NCBI GenBank assembly: GCA_964533425.1
Contig: CAZHJG010000015.1
Location: forward strand, 1 to 22,157
DNA from: CAZHJG01 sp964533425
Lineage (GTDB): Bacteria > Patescibacteriota > Saccharimonadia > Saccharimonadales > UBA4665
Length of the DNA stretch: 22,157 nucleotides
Direction of reading: 5' to 3'
Shown here: piece after piece, positions 15,301 to 21,971 of the stretch
How positions within the stretch are numbered: position 1 is the stretch's first letter
Layout: each line of letters starts with the position of its first letter
Notes under the pieces: model-generated
Told to the model about the DNA's origin: nothing
Databases searched by the model: none
Seen by the model: the letters and a program-made list of their open reading frames with translations, nothing else
Program-made: the position numbers and the translations under genes

Positions 15301-15941
15301 GCAAGTACGTGGCCGGAGACAAATCGGTCGTTTCGGCCAGCGGTAATATCCCCGTCGGTAAGAATACCGCGCTGTACGTTAATGGTGATGTGCGCATCTC
15401 AAATAATATCGTCTACACCGATAACTGGACGTGGACACCGACTGGTAATAATATTCCATCCTTCTCGCTCATCGCTGTTGGCGGCAACATCTATATTGAT
15501 CCGGGCGTCAGCAACCTTGATGGGCTATATATCGCCGAAAAGAATGGCGGCCGGGGCGGTAATATATATGACTGTAGCGATGCGCCCGACGGCCAGCCGT
15601 TCAGGCCTATGCCAGGAACCTCCGCGGGTGGTGGCGACATCTTTGATGGCTGTCAGCAGCAGCTCACGGTCCACGGTAGTTTCGTAGCTTCAAATCAGGT
15701 TAATCTGATGCGCAGCTTTGGCTCCTTGCGTAATAGCATTGCTCCTAATGGGCCCAATGAGACTCCCAGTAGTGGTGCCCGCAGTTGTAGTGTCGGCGTG
15801 GCCACCGCTTCCAAGCCAGTGTGCGCCGGTGAGGTTTTCGACTTCAGCCCGGAGATGTACCTTAGTAACCTCAACCTGACGCCGACAAATAATGGGGCGC
15901 TCGAGTACGACACGTTCACGAGTTTGCCGCCGGTACTGTAG
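12384..15941 (+). CDS. large cysteine-rich secreted surface protein, candidate adhesin
   Basis: 1185 residues. The N-terminus has a signal peptide: basic region to about R18, hydrophobic core 20-36, and likely signal peptidase I site at ASA|VT (43/44). The mature protein is rich in Asn, Gly, Ser, Thr and Pro and has 24 cysteines by my count, suggesting many disulfides. Around 836-920 (PYFKVYGNGVSGAGG ... GSGAELSALARVAITGFASAQ ... LSFAN) and 985-1110 (NTALYVNGDVRISNNIVY, VGGNIYIDPGVSNLDGLYIA, LTVHGSFVASNQVNLMRSFG) the short strand-turn repeats suggest a right-handed beta-helix. I associate such C-terminal segments with CPR surface proteins, from memory only. No LPXTG motif or C-terminal anchor helix is present. 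No good ribosome-binding site precedes its ATG, 2 nt after the upstream stop, so coupling is likely. It lies 160 bp before the pilus operon. Confidence 0.75.
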   Translation: MKYIETIKSKPRPSNIIRSTLTFVFGLLALTVVLSIHTPAASAVTITGTTQFPRSSGNPTATYAKPPTSNYDGSLGIADLVNNYGAQEFYLWCANGNIHAQELPSPGCQFNQAGGASPNDVNPGNGEWAHRTEGQVSRTSDYEVIANINQVNTNSIQVKVIDGCKALNDSDGWEDHMRASPNSGGALIVALQVGSRPANSSCNGNDIVATLTRGDFSKCPDPRFGSQFCVAHVTVKDTAFNDGEKHFGMSVTGGVYIGPPDQNTFPNAFVNLKNISADYYYQPAGPCKSSAGVNVNNCPNYFSMNVPYNQAADGTNGVNKYDFYFTPDCTNSASLSLQWRDGMGNQGVTQDASEKWTLTDTTGSTPNLPYTAGYGQLGSGKSPKFTFIQGHVYQWEWDNVDRAHGISIQLPYSEFTATAAFSPANCAYTGRIIAINAQCNAIQLFGDYDVSPNTAVDWQIWHQNLGASQFITYDFGSRARDDNGGGGFPKINQNTSTLTSATIQSRLKGLLPGGVNLFLRIKSPVNGNWYWVKYNANPTYTLGNNINPANTPPAQYGTHFQQPCNGSGSSKTPVGNINGTNCVGAPSALGAVWGWTDDPDNTNIPLRIKVLVVINGSTQQYTYGADAQGLYTADVPYPFVGNHGFVIPADPNLLLTGNRVTFLVYPLGIDSFGFEDGKNYPSFGGIPGSPANANIMKACAPFTVDGNTKVNLNPTNENPTNYSTTSSASMSFTVSTPGSFNPTLQEPACIVSVTYNGAAWGGPTITSPPNCPLRNRQNTSINGPTGPPHAPVTAGDSYCSSLSVWYTNGIIQEDGTVYNGSASNPPNPIGTGCNSVVNEPYFKVYGNGVSGAGGTQIAGSCVGGQITSWSGDQNNAGNVGYGSGAELSALARVAITGFASAQNTFVSGGGLGGKSLSFANNPTPNGFSYQDTPNMSTSFGSSYCLDFQQAPSNPTSPPLGNGATVDPASTGSGKYVAGDKSVVSASGNIPVGKNTALYVNGDVRISNNIVYTDNWTWTPTGNNIPSFSLIAVGGNIYIDPGVSNLDGLYIAEKNGGRGGNIYDCSDAPDGQPFRPMPGTSAGGGDIFDGCQQQLTVHGSFVASNQVNLMRSFGSLRNSIAPNGPNETPSSGARSCSVGVATASKPVCAGEVFDFSPEMYLSNLNLTPTNNGALEYDTFTSLPPVL

Positions 15942-16004
15942 GGTGGTAGTATATGAGAGTAAGCATAAGCATAGGAAATAAATAGAAAAAATGGGTGGGC
16001 AGAA

Positions 16005-16034
16005 ACCGTTTACCGTTTACCGTTTACCATTCAC
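16005..16034. repeat. heptamer repeat array (ACCGTTT type)
   Basis: Three exact ACCGTTT copies (16005-16025) followed by a degraded copy (ACCATTC, 16026-16032), in the gap between the surface-protein gene and pilM. It is related in period and core to the array at 2549-2579. Unlike the other three heptamer elements I see no inverted partner arm nearby, so a hairpin is not supported. Confidence 0.75.
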
Positions 16035-16079
16035 TGTTTCAGGACGGTGGATTGGGCGAATCTCTGTTGATAATGCTTA

Positions 16080-16088
16080 TGATATAAT
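16080..16088 (+). promoter_or_regulatory. extended -10 promoter of the pil operon
   Basis: TGATATAAT is a perfect TATAAT with the TGn extension, ending 12 nt before the pilM ATG. A start of transcription near 16094-16095 leaves a leader of only about 6 nt, and the AGGGG next to the box would then be mostly outside the mRNA. TTGATA (16067-16072) is too close to be a -35. Confidence 0.6.
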
Positions 16089-16100
16089 CAGGGGCAAATC

Positions 16101-17141
16101 ATGAGCGCATTACTTAACGGAGCATCCGAATTTTTTGGGTTGGATATCGGTACGACTGCTGTGCGCCTGGTTCAACTCAGGGGCAGTGGCGGCAACAAAG
16201 CGCTCGTTAAATATGCTTATGTACCGCTTGAAGGCAACATCTCGGCCAGTGACTCCAAAGGCGATCAGCAAAAGCTAGCGCAGATCATCGGTCAACTCGT
16301 GAAGCAGGCCAATGTGAACACGGCCAATGTGGTTGTTGGTATTCCTTCGAACCGCGTGTTTACGACAGTGGCTGATGTGGACCGCTTATCGGGCAGTGAA
16401 CTAGCCAAGGCTATTCCGTATCAGGCCGATTCTCTTATCCCAACGCCGTTGGCTGAATCAAAAATTGACTGGGCGCTGATTGGCGACTCGCCAGCCGATA
16501 AGACCAAGCAGGAAATCTTGCTTACCAGCGTGACAAATAAATTTGTTGAAGACCGACTTGATATGCTCGAATCGGTTGGGCTCAACGTCATCGCCTTTGA
16601 GCCGGACAACTTGGCTATGGCTCGCTCGTTGGCCGCGCCAGACGCGACACCGCAACTGATCATTGATGTGGGCCACCGCACAACTGATCTGGTGGTCGTT
16701 ATGAATAACGCCCCGCACCTTACTCGGAGTATACCAACTGGCGTGGAGTCTATTATTAAATCTGCGGTGCAAAACCTGAACGTTGACCAAAAGCAGGCAG
16801 AGCAGTTCGTCTTCAAGTTTGGTCTTAGTAAAGATAAGCTGGAGGGCCAGGTTTTCCAGGCTGTCAGCAGCACGGTTGATTTGCTGACTACAGAGGTGGA
16901 GAAGTCGATTAAGTTCTTCGCTACTCGCTATAACGGCACCAAGGTTGAACATATTATTGTCACTGGCGGTGCTTCGGTTATACCAGAATTTCCGTTGTAT
17001 TTGGCCAATAAGTTTGGTATCAATGTCGAAATAGGCAACGCCTGGCGCAATGTGAGCTACGGTCGTGACCGACAAAATGAACTACTCGCGATTTCTAACC
17101 AGTTTGGAGTTGTCGTGGGACTGGCGGAGAGAACAGAATGA
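16101..17141 (+). CDS. pilM: type IV pilus assembly protein PilM
   Basis: 346 residues with the actin/FtsA-like fold of PilM: phosphate-1 motif FFGLDIGTTAVRLVQL at 12-27, phosphate-2 LIIDVGHRTTDLVVV, and adenosine motif HIIVTGGASVIPEF near 283-296. PilM is a cytoplasmic ATP-binding protein that binds the cytoplasmic tail of PilN and links the assembly ATPases to the inner-membrane complex. The N-terminal INLLP peptide of PilN, the known docking element, is present in the next gene. First gene of the operon, with a near-leaderless extended -10 promoter. Confidence 0.95.
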   Translation: MSALLNGASEFFGLDIGTTAVRLVQLRGSGGNKALVKYAYVPLEGNISASDSKGDQQKLAQIIGQLVKQANVNTANVVVGIPSNRVFTTVADVDRLSGSELAKAIPYQADSLIPTPLAESKIDWALIGDSPADKTKQEILLTSVTNKFVEDRLDMLESVGLNVIAFEPDNLAMARSLAAPDATPQLIIDVGHRTTDLVVVMNNAPHLTRSIPTGVESIIKSAVQNLNVDQKQAEQFVFKFGLSKDKLEGQVFQAVSSTVDLLTTEVEKSIKFFATRYNGTKVEHIIVTGGASVIPEFPLYLANKFGINVEIGNAWRNVSYGRDRQNELLAISNQFGVVVGLAERTE

Positions 17142-17154
17142 GAAGGGAACAGAT

Positions 17155-17235
17155 GTCGAAAGTCCAAAGCCAAAAGTCCAAAGCCGAGCAGTCTAGACTG
17201 CGACTGCTTTCGACTTTCGACTTTCGACTTTCGAC
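17155..17235. repeat. heptamer-repeat hairpin between pilM and pilN
   Basis: An 81-base inverted repeat. The left side is built of AAAGTCC/AAAGCCA heptamers (from 17155) and the right side of four TTTCGAC heptamers ending at 17235. The arms pair almost throughout, with about four single mismatches and one small internal loop, and close on the perfect palindrome GCAGTCTAGACTGC (17188-17201). It would form a very stable RNA stem in the operon mRNA. A related element lies between pilT and pilC. Confidence 0.85.
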
Positions 17236-17236
17236 C

Positions 17237-17248
17237 GACCAGGAGGTC
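17237..17248 (+). promoter_or_regulatory. mini-hairpin containing the pilN ribosome-binding site
   Basis: GACC-AGGA-GGTC directly follows the long hairpin. The Shine-Dalgarno AGGAGGT lies in its loop and 3' arm, so folding would partly hide it, 5 nt before the pilN ATG at 17254. The stem is only 4 bp, but the same layout recurs at pilC. Confidence 0.45.
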
Positions 17249-17253
17249 TTCGC

Positions 17254-17964
17254 ATGATACAGCTAAACCTTCTTCCGGACGTTAAGCTCGAGTACATTAA
17301 GGCGCAGCGCACCCGCCGCCTGATGATTAGTGTGTCGTTTTTGGTGACTGCTGTGGCAGTCGGCATCCTGGTGCTGTTGTTGCTAGTCGATGTCGCTCAG
17401 CGGAAGCACCTCAGTGACTTAAGTCATGACATTACAACCGAGAGCAAGCAGCTGAAACAGAAGCCTGATATATCCAGAATTCTCACTGTTCAGAACCAGC
17501 TCGAAAGCCTAACCGCGCTGCACGCTGGCAAACCGGCGGCTTCGCGACTCTTTTCGAACTATCTGAACCAGGTAACGCCGGCCGCGGTGGCGATTACCAG
17601 TTTCAACATTGACTTCACAACACAGACAGCAACGATCACTGGCACGGCTGACTCGCTAAGTAATGTGAACAAATACGTCGATACATTGAAATTCACCACC
17701 TACAATACGAGTAGCAACTCAGCCGCTACCAAAGCGTTTACTAACGTCGTGCTCTCAAGCTTCGGCTTGAATGGTGCCAGCACCGATAAGAGTCAGGCGG
17801 CTACCTACACCATTACGCTTGGCTACGACAAGACTATCTTTGACATCACGCAGTCAGTAACACTCTCGGTGCCTAACCTGACCACTACCCGATCAGAACT
17901 TGATCAGCCCGGCGATCTCTTTAAGGCAGCGCCGGTGACCAAACCAAGCGGAGGAGCGCAGTAA
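17254..17964 (+). CDS. pilN: PilN-like type IV pilus inner-membrane protein
   Basis: 236 residues. It starts with MIQLNLLPDVKLEY, the conserved PilM-binding peptide of PilN (consensus INLLP), then a basic stretch, one membrane helix (about 25-47) and a periplasmic-type coiled coil (about 48-90) leading to a ferredoxin-like domain with strands such as VAITSFNIDFTTQTATITGTA. PilN and PilO form the inner-membrane alignment complex that couples PilM to the rest of the machine; here, with no outer-membrane genes seen, it would sit in the cytoplasmic membrane facing the wall. The C-terminus has an extra disordered Pro/Gly-rich tail. It overlaps pilO by one base (TAATG). Its ribosome-binding site lies in a small hairpin after the heptamer element. 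Confidence 0.88.
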   Translation: MIQLNLLPDVKLEYIKAQRTRRLMISVSFLVTAVAVGILVLLLLVDVAQRKHLSDLSHDITTESKQLKQKPDISRILTVQNQLESLTALHAGKPAASRLFSNYLNQVTPAAVAITSFNIDFTTQTATITGTADSLSNVNKYVDTLKFTTYNTSSNSAATKAFTNVVLSSFGLNGASTDKSQAATYTITLGYDKTIFDITQSVTLSVPNLTTTRSELDQPGDLFKAAPVTKPSGGAQ

Positions 17965-18641
17965 TGGCAAATACCGAAATGCTCACCAAACGGGTAGCGA
18001 TTAACAAGTCGTATGCACAAATGGTTGCCATCGTGGCCGCAGCTTCCTTCATAACCATCTTTTGTCTGGTGGCCGCTAAGGCTGTCTGGAGCCAGAATGG
18101 CTACCAGGCACGCGTCACCTCGGCCAAAGAAAAAGCTCACCAGCAACTACTGAAAAATCTATCGGCATATGATAGTCTGACTACTTCGTACCGGGCTTTT
18201 GTATCAACTCCCAACAATGTTATTGGCGGGAATAGTAATGGCACGGGCGACAATGATGGCGACAACGCCAAAATCATTCTCGATGCCTTACCGCCAAGCT
18301 ACGACTTTCCGGCTTTAACGTCCAGTATCGAAAAGATACTAACTGACCGCAGTTTCAAAGTAACGAGCATTACCGGTACGGATGATCAAGTTAATCAGCA
18401 AAACAATGGTTCGAGCCCGAATCCTGTAGCTGTCAATATGCCATTCTCGTTTACGGTTGATAATGCGAACTATGCGGCTGTTGGGCAGCTTATAACGTCA
18501 CTTCAAAATTCCATTCGACCAATTCAGATCGACTCGATTAACCTGAGCGGTGGCGCCAGCAATATGTCACTGACCGTTAATGCGCATACCTACTACCAGC
18601 CAGGCAAGAGTGTTAATATCACGAAGAAGGTAGTGAAATGA
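17964..18641 (+). CDS. pilO: PilO-like type IV pilus inner-membrane protein
   Basis: 225 residues with the PilO layout: short cytoplasmic N-terminus, one membrane helix (about 20-42, MVAIVAAASFITIFCLVAAKAVW), a coiled coil (about 48-80), and a periplasmic-type alpha/beta domain containing ALPPSYDFPALTSSIEKIL, matching the usual 'LP...d.p.ll..l' pattern, and FTVDNANYAAVGQLITSLQ. Sequence conservation in PilO is low, so the call rests on order, topology and this pattern. It has a good ribosome-binding site (GGAGGAG) inside the end of pilN, and a 4-bp ATGA overlap with the next gene. A Gly/Asn/Asp-rich insertion (about 88-105) interrupts the coil and domain junction. Confidence 0.82.
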   Translation: MANTEMLTKRVAINKSYAQMVAIVAAASFITIFCLVAAKAVWSQNGYQARVTSAKEKAHQQLLKNLSAYDSLTTSYRAFVSTPNNVIGGNSNGTGDNDGDNAKIILDALPPSYDFPALTSSIEKILTDRSFKVTSITGTDDQVNQQNNGSSPNPVAVNMPFSFTVDNANYAAVGQLITSLQNSIRPIQIDSINLSGGASNMSLTVNAHTYYQPGKSVNITKKVVK

Positions 18642-18889
18642 AACAGAAGGACATAGCTATGATTATGGTCATCGTGTTTGTGAGCGCGGTGCTGTCGCTG
18701 TTTATTTCCAAAGCCATCTTTGCGCCGCCAAAGAATCGTCAACAGCAAGTTGAAGTGGTGCAGCCCATTACATCTGATTTCCCGCAACCTGACAGTCACT
18801 ACTTTAACAGCACCGCCTTTGACCCGACAAAGCTTATTACCATCGGCCAGAACAACAACAGCAATCCATTTAGCAGCACCTCGCAGTAG
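18638..18889 (+). CDS. small membrane-anchored protein in the PilP position
   Basis: 83 residues: one N-terminal membrane helix (about 6-28, AMIMVIVFVSAVLSLFISKAIF) and a short, probably unstructured extracytoplasmic tail with YFNSTAFDPTKLITIGQ and a poly-Asn/Ser end (NNNSNPFSSTSQ). There is no lipobox Cys and no beta-domain, so it is not a normal PilP lipoprotein, although it sits where pilP follows pilO in many operons. It may be a reduced PilP-like partner of the PilN/PilO complex; this is inferred only from gene order. Its ATG overlaps the pilO stop. Confidence 0.75.
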   Translation: MKQKDIAMIMVIVFVSAVLSLFISKAIFAPPKNRQQQVEVVQPITSDFPQPDSHYFNSTAFDPTKLITIGQNNNSNPFSSTSQ

Positions 18890-18945
18890 GAGGCCGCCTT
18901 GGGCAGAGCGCGTAGATTTAGCCAACAGACAGCAGGAAGAAGCTC

Positions 18946-20754
18946 ATGAGTGTTCTCTCGGCTTCAACTGAGCAGCAAGTTACCGACACGCTTATTAAAA
19001 GCGGCATGATCACGGAAGATAAGCTAGCTACCGGCAAGAATGCCGCCAAAAAAGCAGGCCAGCCACTACTCAGTTATCTGGTGAAAAACGACTATATATC
19101 CGAGGAGCAGCTGACCAAAGCCAATGCTACCGTGACCAAGATGCCGTACGTGAACCTAACGTCGGCTAAAGTCGATCCCAAGATACTGCAGCTTCTGCCC
19201 AAAGATATCGCGGAACGCTACATGGCAGTTCCCCTGGGCGAAATGCAGCACCGGCTGGTGGTGGCTATGCTGGACGCCGACAACGTGCAGGCTGTGGACT
19301 TCTTGAGTAATCGAGTGGGGCGGCCACTGAAGGTGTATGTTGCCAGTGAGGCAGGTATTCGGCAGGTCCTGAAGCAGTACAGCGCGCGCTTGGATACGTC
19401 TATGGGGGCGGCTTTTGGTTCGGATCTGGCGCCACAAGTTCCCACGGCCCTCGAGACGACTAAAGAACCGCAGAAGAGTAAGGGCGGTAAAACTATCGCG
19501 AATCTGGTTGAAGATTCACCCATCAGCAAAGCCCTGTCGGCAGTCCTGGAGTTTGCTGCTCGAAACCGGGCTAGCGACGTACACATTGAACCGCTCGAGA
19601 AGGAGCTGAAAATTCGTTGCCGAATTGATGGCGTGCTAAGAGAAGTCATGCGCTTGCCGAAAAACACCGAACCGGCGCTCATCTCGCGCATAAAAATTTT
19701 GTCTAATCTGAAAATTGACGAACACCGCATACCACAGGACGGAAACTTCACGATCGAGGTTGATGGCCACGCAATTGACCTGCGTATTGCCATTGCTCCC
19801 GTGGTTTGGGGCGAGCAAGTGGTTATTCGTTTGCTGGACAAGACCGGTACATCACTAAAGCTGGAAGACATGGGCTACACCGGTCGGGCGCTCCGAGCTA
19901 TTAGAAAGGGCATTGCCCGACCAAATGGCATGATACTGACTTCTGGGCCGACCGGTTCAGGTAAATCCACCTCGCTGTACGCGCTTATTCAGGAGATCAA
20001 AAGCGAAACCATCAATATTGTCACGCTCGAAGACCCGGTCGAGTACAAGATGGATGGCATCAATCAGATCCAAGTTAATGCCGATGTTGGATTGACCTTC
20101 GCTTCAGGACTACGCAGCATACTGCGGCAGGATCCCAATGTGGTGATGGTGGGAGAGATTCGTGATAGCGAGACTGCCCAATTAGCTGTTCAAGCAGCTT
20201 TGACCGGGCACTTAGTATTTAGCACGCTACACACCAATAGCGCCGCTGGAATTTTACCCCGCCTGCTGGACATGGGCGTTGAACCGTTCTTGATCGCCAG
20301 CACCGTCAATACAGTCATCGGCCAGCGCCTGGTTCGCAAGATCGCTGATAACGGCAAGGAAACGTACGACTCAACCGCCGTCGAAACCCAGGCCATACAG
20401 ACAGCGCTCGGTGATTTATTGCCTAAAACCGCCGCCGACATGGACAAAGCCACCCAAGATTTAGGCTATAAAAACTTGCCCTTAGCTAACCAAACCGCTT
20501 ATACTTTAGCCAAGGGTACAGACACCCCTGACACTCCAGGCGGTTATAAGGGCCGCATGGGGCTGTACGAGGTCTTTGAGGTGTCGGAGGCCATTCAAGG
20601 TTTAATAATGAAACAAGCTACCAGCGCGGAGATTAAAAAAATGGCCGTTAAAGAAGGCATGATCGACATGCGCCAGGATGGCTACCTGAAAGCGCTGGAC
20701 GGACGGACGACACTGGCCGAAGTTAACCGCGTTGCGGCGGAGGACACCGCCTGA
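18946..20754 (+). CDS. pilB: type IV pilus extension ATPase PilB
   Basis: 602 residues. The N-terminal MshEN-type region (about 1-145) includes KLATGKNAAKKAGQPLLSYLV, LPKDIAERYMAVPLG and VVAMLDADN. The secretion ATPase core has Walker A GPTGSGKS at 334-341, Asp box LEDPVEY at 361-367, Walker B VVMVGEIRD at 399-407 and His box GHLVFSTLHTN at 421-431. PilB hydrolyses ATP to drive pilin polymerisation. The C-terminal region keeps GYKGRMGLYEVFEV but lacks the tetracysteine zinc site usually found just after QRLVRKI: no cysteines occur there, and the segment has an acidic, Thr/Ala-rich sequence instead. Start supported by AGGAAG 7 nt upstream. Confidence 0.97.
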   Translation: MSVLSASTEQQVTDTLIKSGMITEDKLATGKNAAKKAGQPLLSYLVKNDYISEEQLTKANATVTKMPYVNLTSAKVDPKILQLLPKDIAERYMAVPLGEMQHRLVVAMLDADNVQAVDFLSNRVGRPLKVYVASEAGIRQVLKQYSARLDTSMGAAFGSDLAPQVPTALETTKEPQKSKGGKTIANLVEDSPISKALSAVLEFAARNRASDVHIEPLEKELKIRCRIDGVLREVMRLPKNTEPALISRIKILSNLKIDEHRIPQDGNFTIEVDGHAIDLRIAIAPVVWGEQVVIRLLDKTGTSLKLEDMGYTGRALRAIRKGIARPNGMILTSGPTGSGKSTSLYALIQEIKSETINIVTLEDPVEYKMDGINQIQVNADVGLTFASGLRSILRQDPNVVMVGEIRDSETAQLAVQAALTGHLVFSTLHTNSAAGILPRLLDMGVEPFLIASTVNTVIGQRLVRKIADNGKETYDSTAVETQAIQTALGDLLPKTAADMDKATQDLGYKNLPLANQTAYTLAKGTDTPDTPGGYKGRMGLYEVFEVSEAIQGLIMKQATSAEIKKMAVKEGMIDMRQDGYLKALDGRTTLAEVNRVAAEDTA

Positions 20755-20789
20755 AAGGGCAGAGTATTTAAAGTGGAGAAGGTGGGATT

Positions 20790-21863
20790 ATGAGCACACA
20801 AGGACAGCCAAGGATCGAGATTCTACTTGATGAAGTCGTCAAGAAGAAGGCGTCGGACCTGCACTTGCAAGTCGGTCTGCCGCCGATGCTGCGGGTTGAC
20901 GGTTCGCTGACACCGGTGTCGGGTGCTGATCCGCTTGACGAAGAAGCTCTCGAGACCTTGATCTTCGCCATTCTCGATGAAGACCAGAAGCAGATTCTGC
21001 TCAAAGACAAGGAGTTCGACTTCAGTTTTGCTTACGGCGATCTGGGGCGGTTTCGTGTCAACGCCTTCCACGAACGCGGCAATATCGGCGCTGCGCTGCG
21101 CTTAATTCCAAACGAAATTTTGACTATTGAGCAGCTCGGTCTGCCACAAATCGTCAATAAGTTCTCAGACTACCCACGTGGTTTGGTATTGGTGACCGGC
21201 CCAACCGGTTCTGGTAAGTCGACTACCTTGGCCGCCATGATTCATAAGATCAACAACGAACGGGCTTCACACATCATCACCATCGAAGACCCGATCGAAT
21301 ATACTCACCGCTCCATCAAGTCAGTTATTGCCCAACGCGAAGTGCATTACGATACCTACTCCTTCAGCGCCGCCTTGCGTAGTGCCCTGCGCGAAGACCC
21401 GGACGTCGTGTTGATCGGCGAGATGCGCGACTTGGAAACCATTGCCAGCGCCATCACAATTGCTGAAACCGGCCACTTGGTGCTGGCTACTTTGCACACC
21501 AACAGCGCCGCACAGAGTATCGACCGTATGATCGACGTCTTTCCGCCGCATCAGCAGCCACAAATCCGTGCGCAGCTGTCTAACATTCTGATGGCCATTG
21601 TTTCGCAGCGCTTGATCCCAGCTATCGGCGGTGGTCGTATGGCCGCAGCAGAAATTCTGGTCGCCACGCCGGCGGTGCGCAACATTATTCGTGAAGGCAA
21701 GAGTCATCAGTTGGAAGCGGTCATTCAAACTGGCGCTGAGTTCGGCATGCAGTCTATGGATAAGACCCTGGTGAGCCTAATCCATGAGGGCACCATAACG
21801 TATGATGAGGCCCGTAACTTTGCAGTCGATATTGATGAATTAGATCGGTTGATGCGAGGCTAA
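20790..21863 (+). CDS. pilT: type IV pilus retraction ATPase PilT
   Basis: 357 residues, standard PilT size. An N-terminal PAS-like domain (KKKASDLHLQVGLPPMLRVDG) is followed by the RecA-like core with Walker A GPTGSGKS at 137-144, Asp box IEDPIEY at 165-171, Walker B VVLIGEMRD at 206-214 and His box GHLVLATLHTN at 228-238. AVRNIIRE at 295-302 matches the C-terminal AIRNLIRE motif needed for retraction in characterised PilT proteins, which separates it from PilB and PilU-like paralogues. It powers depolymerisation of the pilus, hence twitching, pulling on a host cell, or DNA uptake. Ribosome-binding site GGAGAAGGTGGG is upstream. Confidence 0.96.
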   Translation: MSTQGQPRIEILLDEVVKKKASDLHLQVGLPPMLRVDGSLTPVSGADPLDEEALETLIFAILDEDQKQILLKDKEFDFSFAYGDLGRFRVNAFHERGNIGAALRLIPNEILTIEQLGLPQIVNKFSDYPRGLVLVTGPTGSGKSTTLAAMIHKINNERASHIITIEDPIEYTHRSIKSVIAQREVHYDTYSFSAALRSALREDPDVVLIGEMRDLETIASAITIAETGHLVLATLHTNSAAQSIDRMIDVFPPHQQPQIRAQLSNILMAIVSQRLIPAIGGGRMAAAEILVATPAVRNIIREGKSHQLEAVIQTGAEFGMQSMDKTLVSLIHEGTITYDEARNFAVDIDELDRLMRG

Positions 21864-21879
21864 TATGGGCATAAAGTCT

Positions 21880-21949
21880 AAAGCTATAAAGTCAAAAGTC
21901 CAAAGCCGCTGCAGCAAGCGCTGGTTTTCAGCTTTTGACTTTCAGCTTT
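21880..21949. repeat. heptamer-repeat hairpin between pilT and pilC
   Basis: Left arm 21880-21907, with AAAGTC/AAAGCT heptamers that begin a little earlier at 21873. Right arm 21923-21949, with CAGCTTTTGACTTTCAGC. The arms pair with a few mismatches and one bulge, around a GC-rich loop. It belongs to the same family as 17155-17235 and holds the same position relative to the following gene. Confidence 0.8.
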
Positions 21950-21955
21950 CAACCT

Positions 21956-21968
21956 GCACCGGAGGTGC
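21956..21968 (+). promoter_or_regulatory. mini-hairpin containing the pilC ribosome-binding site
   Basis: GCACC-GGA-GGTGC: a perfect 5-bp stem whose loop and 3' arm form the Shine-Dalgarno GGAGGTG, 3 nt before the pilC ATG at 21972. Folding would hide the ribosome-binding site. It lies 6 nt after the heptamer hairpin, as at pilN. Confidence 0.5.
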
Positions 21969-21971
21969 CAC

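Noticed and set aside
16005..16034. Heptamer array as a possible CRISPR
   Set aside because: Units are 7 bases with no spacers, and no cas gene is in the window.
16067..16072. TTGATA as a -35 for pilM
   Set aside because: Only 10 bp separate it from the TATAAT; the TGn extension makes a -35 unnecessary.
15962..16080. ATAAGCAT / ATGCTTAT words before pilM, also similar to bases near 7901-7920
   Set aside because: Short AT-rich words without a consistent arrangement; not distinguishable from chance by eye.
16458..17075. Long open frame (about 205 codons) on the minus strand opposite pilM
   Set aside because: It lies wholly inside a confidently identified gene, its protein has no recognisable motif, and no ribosome-binding site or promoter supports it.
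17188..17201. Perfect palindrome GCAGTCTAGACTGC as a stand-alone operator
   Set aside because: It is the tip of the much longer hairpin between pilM and pilN, which explains the symmetry.
19218..19871. Minus-strand open frame of 217 codons opposite pilB
   Set aside because: Antisense shadow of pilB; the Ser/Arg/Phe-rich low-complexity composition is typical of such shadows.
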